Part shown: in pieces, positions 1 through 7,077 of the stretch
Numbering within the stretch: the stretch's first letter is position 1
Layout: every line of letters begins with the position of its first letter
Assembly (NCBI GenBank): GCA_019244945.1
Contig: JAFASD010000349.1
Location: 1 to 13,132 of the forward strand
Reading direction: 5' to 3'
From: Acidobacteriaceae bacterium
Lineage (GTDB): Bacteria > Acidobacteriota > Terriglobia > Bryobacterales > Bryobacteraceae
Length of the DNA: 13,132 bases
Program-made: the position numbers and the translations under genes
The notes under the pieces: generated by a model
Told to the model about the DNA's origin: nothing
Database searches by the model: none
Seen by the model: the letters and a program-made list of their open reading frames with translations, nothing else

Positions 1-555
1 GAACGCGAGCGCGAATTATCCATGCTCCTCGCCAAGAAATTCGCGGAAGTTCTGATCGGGCCGGAAATCAGAAAGTGGATTGCGGATCTACCCAGTGTCC
101 GGGAGCAGGGCGTTATTCAGGAGCAGAACAACGAAGCCATTCGTCTGCCTGATAGCGAATGGGCCGCCGATCTCATTCGAAAATGGCTGGATGCGTTCGT
201 TCAAGAGTTTAATGAAGACAATATCGCCGCCGATCTTGATACGGCCGCCAACGAGCTGGAAAGAATCGAGCAGACACTCAAGACCGACGAGTCACGAAGA
301 GCAATGGGATTAAGGAATAAACACTCCGATATCCTTCAGATCAATGGCAGTCTGAAGAAAGCTGATAAGTTAGATGCCGACTTTTCGATGGAGACGCGGC
401 GCGTCTTGCTGTCCCACTTGCTCTGTGAGTACGTTCACCCGGCGAACTCAAAAACACTCAAACAGCTGTTAAACACAAAAGATGAAAACTCATTGTGGCA
501 ACGGATTAAGGGTGCGGCATTAATGGAGAGTGCGCTCCACACACAAGCGACCTGA
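1..555 (+). CDS. Unrecognised helical protein, 5'-partial at window edge
   Basis: The reading frame is open from base 1, with codons reading E-R-E-R-E-L-S before the first Met at base 22. The gene therefore probably begins upstream of the window and at least 184 codons are visible. I do not recognise the family. The visible part is charged and predicted helical. A heptad-like stretch around residues 75-120 of the Met-22 numbering (ELERIEQTLK, later GSLKKADKLD) could be a coiled coil. There is no signal peptide or membrane segment. The stop lies 13 bases before the preferred start of the MinD-like ATPase, on the same strand, so it is most likely a member of the same operon. If the true start were Met-22 it would be a 177-aa protein. 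An adaptor or effector-associated role is only a guess from position. Confidence 0.6.
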   Translation, partial: ERERELSMLLAKKFAEVLIGPEIRKWIADLPSVREQGVIQEQNNEAIRLPDSEWAADLIRKWLDAFVQEFNEDNIAADLDTAANELERIEQTLKTDESRRAMGLRNKHSDILQINGSLKKADKLDADFSMETRRVLLSHLLCEYVHPANSKTLKQLLNTKDENSLWQRIKGAALMESALHTQAT

Positions 556-568
556 TGCGGGACGCGTT

Positions 569-1522
569 ATGAAAGTAATCACATGTTTTTCTTATAAGGG
601 CGGGGCGGGCCGCACCACTGCTGCCGGTAACATCGCTACGGCACTAGCCTCTACGAGTTTAAACGGTAACCAACCTCCTCGTAACGTCGCATTAATGGAT
701 TTGGACGTCTTTTCAGCGGGCGTACACCGGGTTTTTGAGATATCCAATAAGGAAATCAGGGATCATTACCCCTGTGTCGAAGACTACTTGCGCGATCAGA
801 TGGCCCCGCGAAAATATGTCGAACAGGGGGGCCTGACGCTAAAGGACAAGTTATTGGATCGATTCTATAAGGAGAAAGGGGTAAAAGAATCGTGCAACCC
901 AACATTTACACTTTTTCCCTCGAAGGCCGACCCGACGACTAAATTTGTCGTTCAGAAGCAGCACGAGAATATCCTGCTTGAACTTCTGTTGGAACTGGAG
1001 AGTCCAAGATACAACTTTGATTACGTCGTTCTTGACGGCGAGTCCGGCACACGGTCGATGGCAGATATTGCCCTTCGGCTCGCTGACGTCATCCTGATTT
1101 TCTTTCGACTGACTTGGCAGCACATCGATGGGTCCGTGAATACGGCACGAGAGTGGGAAAAGAGTATCACTAAGCCGTTTCATTTGGTTCCGACTTGTGT
1201 TCCGCTGGTCGGCAAGGGCGGAAACGTGTATCTCGAAGATGCACCTGGATTCGACCGGCTGAGAGATCTCACCGAGCTGATTCCTGAAATCTCCGAATTG
1301 AACAGCTTCACAAGGGACCATCCGAATGGCGCAGGCTTGTTCTGGCAAGACGGTGCTGGTGCCAACCGGATCTGCGTGCACGAGAGTTTATTACTCAAAG
1401 GTGAGGAACGAGTTATCGTCTTTGATCCTGAAATGCGTAAAGATTTTGCTGTAAAAGACTTTTACGCCATCGCGTCCAAGCTCGACGGCAAATACGGTCC
1501 AACGGCGGAAAAGAACCAGTAG
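569..1522 (+). CDS. MinD/ParA-type P-loop ATPase with KGGAGRTT motif
   Basis: A 317-aa soluble ATPase of the SIMIBI MinD/ParA class. The N-terminus carries the deviant Walker A motif KGGAGRTT (residues 10-17). The signature lysine K10 is present, but the usual second P-loop lysine is arginine (R15). The switch I/Walker A' region is ALMDLD (D44, D46) and Walker B is VVLDGESG (D156), followed by the hydrophobic strand VILIFF typical of the fold. Start choice: an earlier in-frame ATG at 530 would overlap the upstream gene and place 13 residues before the core strand, whereas ATG 569 starts MKVITCFSYKGG exactly as MinD proteins do. No Gln-rich or DNA-binding domain and no ParB partner is adjacent, so chromosome or plasmid partitioning is unlikely. 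The next gene encodes a CHAT protease whose Shine-Dalgarno overlaps this stop codon. By inference it is an ATP-dependent switch in the CHAT system. Confidence 0.88.
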   Translation: MKVITCFSYKGGAGRTTAAGNIATALASTSLNGNQPPRNVALMDLDVFSAGVHRVFEISNKEIRDHYPCVEDYLRDQMAPRKYVEQGGLTLKDKLLDRFYKEKGVKESCNPTFTLFPSKADPTTKFVVQKQHENILLELLLELESPRYNFDYVVLDGESGTRSMADIALRLADVILIFFRLTWQHIDGSVNTAREWEKSITKPFHLVPTCVPLVGKGGNVYLEDAPGFDRLRDLTELIPEISELNSFTRDHPNGAGLFWQDGAGANRICVHESLLLKGEERVIVFDPEMRKDFAVKDFYAIASKLDGKYGPTAEKNQ

Positions 1523-1526
1523 GAGA
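1521..1526 (+). promoter_or_regulatory. Shine-Dalgarno for the CHAT gene GTG start
   Basis: AGGAGA overlaps the TAG stop of the ATPase gene and lies 6 bases before the GTG at 1533. This decides the non-ATG start of the CHAT gene and suggests translational coupling of the two genes. Confidence 0.75.
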
Positions 1527-1532
1527 AGCGCT

Positions 1533-2807
1533 GTGGATACCAATGATAATCAGCAGAATGTCTTGTTCGTCGTCATGCACCTGGATCCCAAGGCTCCGAA
1601 CCCATTCAAGCCGGAGCCCGGCGAGATTGGACATGAGGAAAAACATTACCTCTTAGTCAACGTAGTTGACCCGAAGCATCGTCGAACCAGCGCTCCGGTA
1701 AGTGTGATCGAACTGCGCAAAGGCAAGATCGACACCTATAATGGCATTCTTTCACAGTTTAAATGCATTATGGAGCAGTTTCATGACGACGGCGGGTTTA
1801 TAGCGGAGCCCGCATCTTTCGACGCGAGGAACAAGCGGCGCCTGCAATACGACATCTCGACTATCGGACGATTGATTTACGACCTGTTTCAGCCCGAAGC
1901 CGCTGACGATCCGCAAACGTTAACCGCAGGCCTTCATGACAGCGGCCATCATGCAGACCCGGGACAGCCCGTTCGCGACTGGCTGAACCGCATGCTGTCC
2001 CACTCGCAGCGACCAGACGAGGCAGTGACAATTGTTACCAACGATTTTAGCATTCCTTGGTTCTGGCTCAAGTGTGCGCAATATGGTTTGTCTCTCTGCG
2101 AGGTTTGTTCGTTAGGAATATTGCAACTCCAGGCCAAGGGCCGCGCCGATGAAGTTCATCATGGGCAATCGGACAAATCCAAAAAGTACAAAGCGCTCTT
2201 GATTAAAGGCTCCTCCGATCTTGCATTCCTCGAGGAGGAACTAGGCAACATTCAAACCGCTCTGAACGCAAAGCGCAGCCCCAGAACGTTGGACACCGAG
2301 ATCGCACGCACGAACCGCGACCTCGAGTTAGACGACTACAACGATGAACAGTTGTGCAATGACTTTAGAATCGTCCACTTTAGTGGCCATTACACCAAGG
2401 ACGGTCTTTTTATCGACGACAAGCGTGTACGCGAGTCTAAGCTTCGCTGTGTCTTGCAAGGATCCCTCCTGATCTTAGACGGATGCAGCAGCGGCCGCGA
2501 CCTGTCGGCTTGGACCGATGTCGAAACGCTAACTTCGCGGCTTATCAATGACAACGGCGTGCTCGGCTGTATTGTTACAGCCATCCCCGTTAAACACGAC
2601 CCACTCGCCAGTAAGATTTTCTGGCAGGCGTTTTATTTGCGCCTGCTGAGTGGGGACACTATCGGCAATGCGCTCGTCGCAGCCCGTCTCCAGTTGCGCG
2701 AGCACTTTAAGTCAATCGAGTTCGAGAACCCGATGTGGGAGTGCTATCAACTCATAGGAAATCCGGTCGCTCGGCTGTTTGATGCGAGTGCCAAAGCGAA
2801 TGCCTGA
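1533..2807 (+). CDS. CHAT-domain caspase-like protease
   Basis: A 424-aa protein starting at GTG with a good SD. The C-terminal half is a CHAT domain (clan CD cysteine peptidase, related to caspases and separase). Seen in order are a proximal IPWFWL element near residue 174 (family form LPWELL), the His motif VHFSGHY (residues 281-287, candidate catalytic H286), the Cys motif LLILDGCSSG (residues 312-321, candidate nucleophile C318), and the terminal YQLIGNP element (residues 405-411). Both catalytic positions are retained, so activity is plausible. The Gly that usually follows the His is Tyr. Residues 1-160 are an unrecognised N-terminal domain, with no TPR repeats, signal peptide or membrane segment. 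CHAT proteases in bacteria are known as effectors of conflict systems, for example with gRAMP/Craspase and gasdermins. The upstream neighbour is the MinD-like ATPase, and the gene end overlaps the start of the ABC ATPase gene. Confidence 0.88.
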   Translation: MDTNDNQQNVLFVVMHLDPKAPNPFKPEPGEIGHEEKHYLLVNVVDPKHRRTSAPVSVIELRKGKIDTYNGILSQFKCIMEQFHDDGGFIAEPASFDARNKRRLQYDISTIGRLIYDLFQPEAADDPQTLTAGLHDSGHHADPGQPVRDWLNRMLSHSQRPDEAVTIVTNDFSIPWFWLKCAQYGLSLCEVCSLGILQLQAKGRADEVHHGQSDKSKKYKALLIKGSSDLAFLEEELGNIQTALNAKRSPRTLDTEIARTNRDLELDDYNDEQLCNDFRIVHFSGHYTKDGLFIDDKRVRESKLRCVLQGSLLILDGCSSGRDLSAWTDVETLTSRLINDNGVLGCIVTAIPVKHDPLASKIFWQAFYLRLLSGDTIGNALVAARLQLREHFKSIEFENPMWECYQLIGNPVARLFDASAKANA

Positions 2808-3633
2808 CCTACGGTTCTCACGAGCCGCAGCGTCCAAACAGGCGATTCGTATCCGGCAGCTCTATAAAACGTACGACGCACACAAAGAAAAGATTGCCGC
2901 CCTTGAGAACTTGAGCTGTGACATCGCAGAGGGTGAATTCGCGGTTATTCTTGGTCCCTCGGGCTGCGGTAAGAGCACTCTCGTCCGGATCATCGCGGGA
3001 CTCGAACAGCCCTCGTCGGGCACAATCCTGGTGAACGGCTCGCGCGATTCGGCTCCGGGCAAGACCTGCAGCATGGTGTTCCAATCGTATACTTCGTTTC
3101 CTTGGTTGAGCGTGCTCGATAACATCGCGTTTGCTATGCGTTACACCTCGACCAAAACGAAGCACGAACGTCGAACGCGCGCCCAGGAGCTTGCCCGAAT
3201 GGTGGGACTCGAGAACTTCGAAAACGCTTGGATTAATGAGCTCAGCGGCGGGATGAAGCAGCGCGTTTCCATCGCCAGCGCGCTCGCAACGGAATCCAGG
3301 ATTCTCATCATGGACGAGCCATTTGGCGCATTAGATTCCCAAACCCGTATGGCCATGCAGGAACAGCTGTTGACCATAACCGAAAAGACCGGCAAGACGG
3401 TCGTTTTCGTCACGCACGATATCGAAGAAGCGCTCGTACTGGGAGACCGCATTTACGTATGCACGTCACGGCCTGCCCGAATTCTCGCCGAGATGGATGT
3501 GGCCTTGCCGCGCCCCCGCACTCCTGAGATGCGAAATCGAAAAATTTTTGTCGAGATGAAGTATGAAATATTCCATCTTCTACGCGATCACGTCTACGCT
3601 CAGATTCTGGAGACCCACCGTGCGCGCAGGTGA
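2800..3633 (+). CDS. ABC transporter ATP-binding protein, NitT/TauT (SsuB-like) family
   Basis: A 277-aa ABC ATPase with all the classical motifs: Walker A GPSGCGKST (52-60), Q-loop Q95 in FQSYTSFPWLSV, signature LSGGMKQR (148-155), Walker B ILIMDEP (168-174), and H-loop H206 in VTHD. The FPWLSV element after the Q-loop is characteristic of the nitrate/taurine/sulfonate group. It would drive transport through the permease encoded next. Start: ATG 2800 gives an 8-base overlap with the CHAT stop. ATG 2782 or TTG 2779 are in-frame alternatives adding 6-7 residues. No periplasmic substrate-binding protein gene is visible, which is unusual for an importer of this family. Physical coupling to a CHAT protease gene suggests function within that system rather than ordinary sulfonate or nitrate uptake, but the substrate cannot be told from sequence. 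Confidence 0.92.
   Translation: MPDLRFSRAAASKQAIRIRQLYKTYDAHKEKIAALENLSCDIAEGEFAVILGPSGCGKSTLVRIIAGLEQPSSGTILVNGSRDSAPGKTCSMVFQSYTSFPWLSVLDNIAFAMRYTSTKTKHERRTRAQELARMVGLENFENAWINELSGGMKQRVSIASALATESRILIMDEPFGALDSQTRMAMQEQLLTITEKTGKTVVFVTHDIEEALVLGDRIYVCTSRPARILAEMDVALPRPRTPEMRNRKIFVEMKYEIFHLLRDHVYAQILETHRARR
3609..3612 (+). promoter_or_regulatory. Shine-Dalgarno deciding the permease start
   Basis: GGAG lies 7 bases before GTG 3620, within the end of the ABC ATPase gene. It supports a shorter permease than the upstream ATG at 3563 would give. Confidence 0.6.
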
Positions 3634-4417
3634 CGGCGCTCGCCGGCGTCTGACGAGTCCGATTTTCCTCGGCGTGCTTCCGTTCGCGGCAGGCGCCGTG
3701 GTCTGGACCATCCTGGTTCGGGCCTACCATATAAGCCCGGTATTCCTCCCGCCGTTAGAAAGTGTTCCTGCTGCCCTACGAAGCATGTTTATTGAACAGC
3801 GCGTAGCAACCGACATCTTGATCTCTTCTCTCCGCGTCGCGGCGGGCTTCGCAGTTGCCGTGCTGCTGGCAACACCTCTCGGCGTCCTGATGGGCTACAG
3901 CTTTCGTATTAGCCAAATCTTTGAACCGGTCGTCGGTTTTATTCGCTATATGCCCGTGCCCGTGTTCATCCCTTTATGCCTGTTGTGGTTCGGAAGCGGC
4001 GACCTTGAGAAAGTCATAGTTATTTTCCTAGGTGCCTTTTTTCAGCTGACACTTATGGTGCAAGACGCGGCTGGTGGTGTACGGCAGGATTTTTACGAAG
4101 CTGCTGTCATGCTCGGCGCACCGCGTCGCGCTCTGATTTTTCGGATTCTCTGGCCTGCCGCCTTACCGCAAATCTTCGACAGTTACCGCGTGTGTATCGG
4201 CTGGGCTTGGACCTATCTAATTGTTGCGGAAATTGTCGGCGCAACCGCCGGAATAGGTTATTATATCATAAAAGCTCAGCGCTATCTTCTCGTATCTCAG
4301 ATATTTGCGGCCATGGCAATCATCGGACTACTCGGCATGACAACCGATCTTCTGTTCGGGGCAGGGCACAACCTGTTATTCCCCTGGGCTAAGAAGAAAA
4401 GATCATTCCTCACTTAA
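3620..4417 (+). CDS. ABC transporter permease, NitT/TauT (SsuC-like) family
   Basis: A 265-aa integral membrane permease of the BPD_transp_1 type. Hydrophobic segments lie near residues 15-35, 66-92, 103-124, 130-150, 189-210 and 226-248. The cytoplasmic coupling loop carries the EAA motif, EAAVMLGAPRR...WPAALPQI (about 160-185), which docks to the ABC ATPase. Start: GTG 3620 is preferred because GGAG at 3609-3612 lies 7 bases upstream. It overlaps the ATPase gene by 14 bases, a sign of translational coupling. ATG 3563 in the same frame would add 19 residues but has a poorer ribosome site and a long overlap. It is probably a homodimeric channel partner of the preceding ATPase. Substrate and direction are unknown without a binding protein. 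Confidence 0.9.
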   Translation: MRAGDGARRRLTSPIFLGVLPFAAGAVVWTILVRAYHISPVFLPPLESVPAALRSMFIEQRVATDILISSLRVAAGFAVAVLLATPLGVLMGYSFRISQIFEPVVGFIRYMPVPVFIPLCLLWFGSGDLEKVIVIFLGAFFQLTLMVQDAAGGVRQDFYEAAVMLGAPRRALIFRILWPAALPQIFDSYRVCIGWAWTYLIVAEIVGATAGIGYYIIKAQRYLLVSQIFAAMAIIGLLGMTTDLLFGAGHNLLFPWAKKKRSFLT

Positions 4418-4441
4418 GAGCTTTCGACGGGGTGGGAAAAA

Positions 4442-4849
4442 GTGAATCGAACCGACGAACTGAAAGACAGTCTGACAAGGCTAGCTGCAAAGTTGCAAAA
4501 CGTTCCCAGCGGTACTCCAAACTTAGAGAAGATCTCTCAGGCGATCGCCAATTTAAACAGCCCGGAACTCGACGAAACGAATTTTGCACAGCGTCTGAAA
4601 GAGCTCGCCGAAGCTGTTATCGACGCCCGAACTAGCTCAACGAATGAATGGATGAAGCAGCTGCCGATTCCGCCTTACGATTTGTGGCTGCCGTTTAAGG
4701 CCAAGAATTTGCGCACGAACGATCAATCCGACATCGGCATTGCACGTGCAGTCATTAATCAGGTCCTCGGACGAATCGAGCTTCCGAAGCGCGATCCCGA
4801 GCTTGATAAACACCTTGAGCGCTTGTCCAAGGTCCACGGCCGGTCTTAG
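4442..4849 (+). CDS. Unrecognised 135-aa soluble protein
   Basis: A small protein starting at GTG, 24 bases after the permease stop, with a G-rich stretch (GGGGTGGG) about 5 bases upstream as a possible ribosome site. The first ~65 residues are predicted helical and charged, with repeated Leu spacing (LKDSLTRLAAKLQN, FAQRLKELAEAV). A Pro-rich turn (LPIPPYDLWLPF, about residues 74-85) follows, and then a second helical part. There is no signal peptide, membrane segment or known motif. The stop is followed after 17 bases by the next gene. I do not recognise the family. As a small soluble protein between the permease and the membrane protein, it could be an adaptor, an inhibitor or a substrate of the CHAT protease, but nothing in the sequence decides this. 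Confidence 0.65.
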   Translation: MNRTDELKDSLTRLAAKLQNVPSGTPNLEKISQAIANLNSPELDETNFAQRLKELAEAVIDARTSSTNEWMKQLPIPPYDLWLPFKAKNLRTNDQSDIGIARAVINQVLGRIELPKRDPELDKHLERLSKVHGRS

Positions 4850-4864
4850 TTCTGCTTCCAGAAC
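4849..4864 (+). other. Small perfect hairpin just before the 474-aa protein start
   Basis: GTTCTG-CTTC-CAGAAC is a 6-bp perfect inverted repeat with a 4-base loop ending 2 bases before ATG 4867. It could hide the ribosome entry site of the next gene, which has no obvious Shine-Dalgarno. Short palindromes also arise by chance. Confidence 0.35.
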
Positions 4865-4866
4865 AT

Positions 4867-6291
4867 ATGCCCGATTGTGTGTGTGGTGTCCATCGGCTGA
4901 CGGGATTCGTATTCCAGCCAGATCAGATAGGCTCTAAGCCGGGCGTGATCGAGGCTGATGCCTCGGGGTTCATCGAAGGTTCCATCCAAGCGTTGCTCCG
5001 TGGGGGTGCCGGCCCAACGAAACTGAAAGGATATATTTACGAAGGCTACGATCCCAGAAAGCTGAATACCGAGTGGCTGGGGCACCAATGGCTGAGTGCT
5101 GAGCTCGCCAGGATGAAGGCTGAGTATAACGACCAGTTTGAGGACACCACGACGGATCGGAACGCACCGAATGAGGCAATGAGCAATTTTCCCGCCTTTC
5201 GTTGGGCGCTCGAGCCCGATCCGGGCGCGCCGCCCAGGGACGGGATCGAAGTATTCGTAGGTCCTGATTTTACCGTCGTCCATGAGTTCAGCATTTTGCC
5301 GCTGGAGGTCAACACTTCTGGAGTGAGTGCGGCGAGCCGAACCGAATCGCGCTTCGCCGAACCACCCTCGATGGCTTTATTCAGAGGCTCATTCGTTCAG
5401 GTCTGTGGACCCGGCGCCTGCACTCCAGACAACTGGCGAAACCAAACATTTGCCGAAGGATTTTGCGAGCTGTGTCCCGAGGGCGTTTATAAGTGTGGCA
5501 TCAAGGATAATATCGGCCGTAACTACCACGGCTGCATTCTGGTAACTCCACAAGGATCCACCACGCAGGCGTTTAATCAGAACCCTTTTTCTTATTACTT
5601 GGACACGAGCCGTTTTCTTAGATCTTTACTCAGCCTGTTTGTCAACCATGCCAAAGTTTCGTACGAAAGTGAATTCTTGGCCTCCAGTATCCGGGTTATT
5701 GAGAAACGTCTCACAGAGCTGCGAACCCTCACGAAAAGGTTTCGAACAAGCGCCTCGAGACCTAGACCAGAAACCCTGAAGAAAGAAGTCAGCGTGCTTG
5801 AGGAATTGTTCGATTGCGTTCTGCGCGTGGTTCAGACGTGTGCGGATAACCAGGAGCAATTTAAGGAATTCGGGGGTTCCGTTCTGCCAGATAGTGCATG
5901 GGTAAGGAAGCAATCCGGAATTCTAAGGGACAAGACACAGATGCTCTCGGCGGCAAAGGATAGGATCGAAGTGTCGTTGGAGGCGGCTCGAAACGACGTG
6001 AATCAATGTGGCCCCACACTTTGGCAGCGCCTTACCGATCGGCTGGAGTTCGTCATTAGCTGCGTGCTGCCTCTAGGGGTCGCTGTCGCGATCGATGGAA
6101 AACACCCATCCGCAGCATCGTTCTTTATCATTCTTTCTGCAATTCTCGTACTAATAAGATTTCTCACTTGGGATGAACAGAAGCACTGGCCAGGGTTGGC
6201 GAAATGGCTGGCTTTTGTTCTAGCTTTCCTCGTCGTCTTCGGTGCGGCAGGTGCCTACGTCTACTTGACTTACCACCATAAGGCCTCCTAA
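4867..6291 (+). CDS. Unrecognised 474-aa protein with Cys cluster and three C-terminal TM helices
   Basis: A large protein of unknown family. The N-terminal ~240 residues are soluble-looking with several cysteines: C4 and C6, then a cluster C180, C185, C200, C203, C210 and C223 (CGPGAC, FCELC, YKCG, HGC) that could bind metal or form disulfides. Residues 245-380 are helical and charged with coiled-coil character (IEKRLTELRTLTKRF, later VLEELFDCVLRV). The C-terminus has three hydrophobic segments near 393-409, 417-434 and 446-468, separated by short polar links, so the protein is probably membrane-anchored by its tail. There is no signal peptide. ATG 4867 is the only ATG, GTG or TTG between the upstream in-frame stop and the ORF body. 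It sits between the 135-aa gene and the GAF gene. By inference it is a membrane-bound target or effector of the CHAT system. Confidence 0.72.
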   Translation: MPDCVCGVHRLTGFVFQPDQIGSKPGVIEADASGFIEGSIQALLRGGAGPTKLKGYIYEGYDPRKLNTEWLGHQWLSAELARMKAEYNDQFEDTTTDRNAPNEAMSNFPAFRWALEPDPGAPPRDGIEVFVGPDFTVVHEFSILPLEVNTSGVSAASRTESRFAEPPSMALFRGSFVQVCGPGACTPDNWRNQTFAEGFCELCPEGVYKCGIKDNIGRNYHGCILVTPQGSTTQAFNQNPFSYYLDTSRFLRSLLSLFVNHAKVSYESEFLASSIRVIEKRLTELRTLTKRFRTSASRPRPETLKKEVSVLEELFDCVLRVVQTCADNQEQFKEFGGSVLPDSAWVRKQSGILRDKTQMLSAAKDRIEVSLEAARNDVNQCGPTLWQRLTDRLEFVISCVLPLGVAVAIDGKHPSAASFFIILSAILVLIRFLTWDEQKHWPGLAKWLAFVLAFLVVFGAAGAYVYLTYHHKAS

Positions 6292-6306
6292 GTTTCCGCC
6301 CAATCT

Positions 6307-7077
6307 ATGCCATGTACCGAAGCCACAGCCGTCGAAAGATGTTTACACGAACTTACAACGGCTCTCCCTTTTCGATACTGCCAATGGCTCATCGAAAATC
6401 CCGATTACTTCGGCTACGAAGTAATCGCATCTGTTCTCCCCGATGGCGAGACCGGATACGCAGTGGCACACCGAACGGGTGTCATCGGTCAAGTGTTCCG
6501 GCAAAAACAGCCGATCTTCTTAGCCGATGCGCGAAAGCACACATTGTACGACGTATATGACCACACGATTTTATGGGAGTTGTGCTTGCCGGTTTTCGCC
6601 GGGGCAGAGCTGTGTGGCGTTATCAATTTCGAGGGAACGAAACGTGTCGACGTGAATGAACAACTCTGGTCTACCATCGACACAATCGTCTACAAGAACA
6701 CGAACTATTGTTTGCCTCGAAATGTGCCGATTCCCAATGCCGCCCACTTCGTCGATACTATCCAACTGGCAGTTCCAGCCAACGGTCGGCAGAACCAGCG
6801 TGCCAGCATGACAGCAGTTGGCCATGCCCTTGCGGCCGGAGGCGCCAGTACATTACTGGTCGGCCGGTTTCCAGAACTGCTGGCCGGGCGCTCACCGGAT
6901 ATGGCCCAAGCAGCCGAACAAAAACTTGGCCCCAGCTATTGCTGCTTCGGGGTAGCTGCCAACTTGGACCTCCTTGCCACCGGCTCGTTCACCGAACAAG
7001 ACATTCTCGACAATCAGATGAACTGGCGTGACATATCTAATGGCAGATATTCTTTCGTTCTTGTACATGTCGCGTAA
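6307..7077 (+). CDS. GAF-domain sensor-like protein
   Basis: A 256-aa soluble protein. Residues ~20-130 form a GAF small-molecule-binding domain with the family's core elements: TGVIGQVFRQKQPIFLADAR (57-76), then LCLPVFAGAELCGVINFEG (about 92-110), the strand pair that in GAF proteins reads 'LAVPI..G..IGVL.LE'. The remaining ~120 residues (after YCLPRNVP) are unrecognised, with no kinase, cyclase or HTH domain, so it is not a typical two-component sensor. The gene begins 15 bases after the stop of the 474-aa gene and in the same reading frame. No clear Shine-Dalgarno lies in that gap, so expression may depend on coupling or readthrough. As the last gene of the run it is, by inference, the ligand sensor of the system. 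Confidence 0.75.
   Translation: MPCTEATAVERCLHELTTALPFRYCQWLIENPDYFGYEVIASVLPDGETGYAVAHRTGVIGQVFRQKQPIFLADARKHTLYDVYDHTILWELCLPVFAGAELCGVINFEGTKRVDVNEQLWSTIDTIVYKNTNYCLPRNVPIPNAAHFVDTIQLAVPANGRQNQRASMTAVGHALAAGGASTLLVGRFPELLAGRSPDMAQAAEQKLGPSYCCFGVAANLDLLATGSFTEQDILDNQMNWRDISNGRYSFVLVHVA

Noticed and set aside
530..568. Longer start for the MinD-like ATPase at ATG 530
   Set aside because: It would overlap the preceding gene and add 13 residues with no family counterpart. ATG 569 begins right at the first beta strand.
2779..4417. Ordinary taurine/nitrate/sulfonate import operon
   Set aside because: Family membership is clear, but there is no binding protein or metabolic gene and the pair overlaps a CHAT gene, so the substrate is not claimed.
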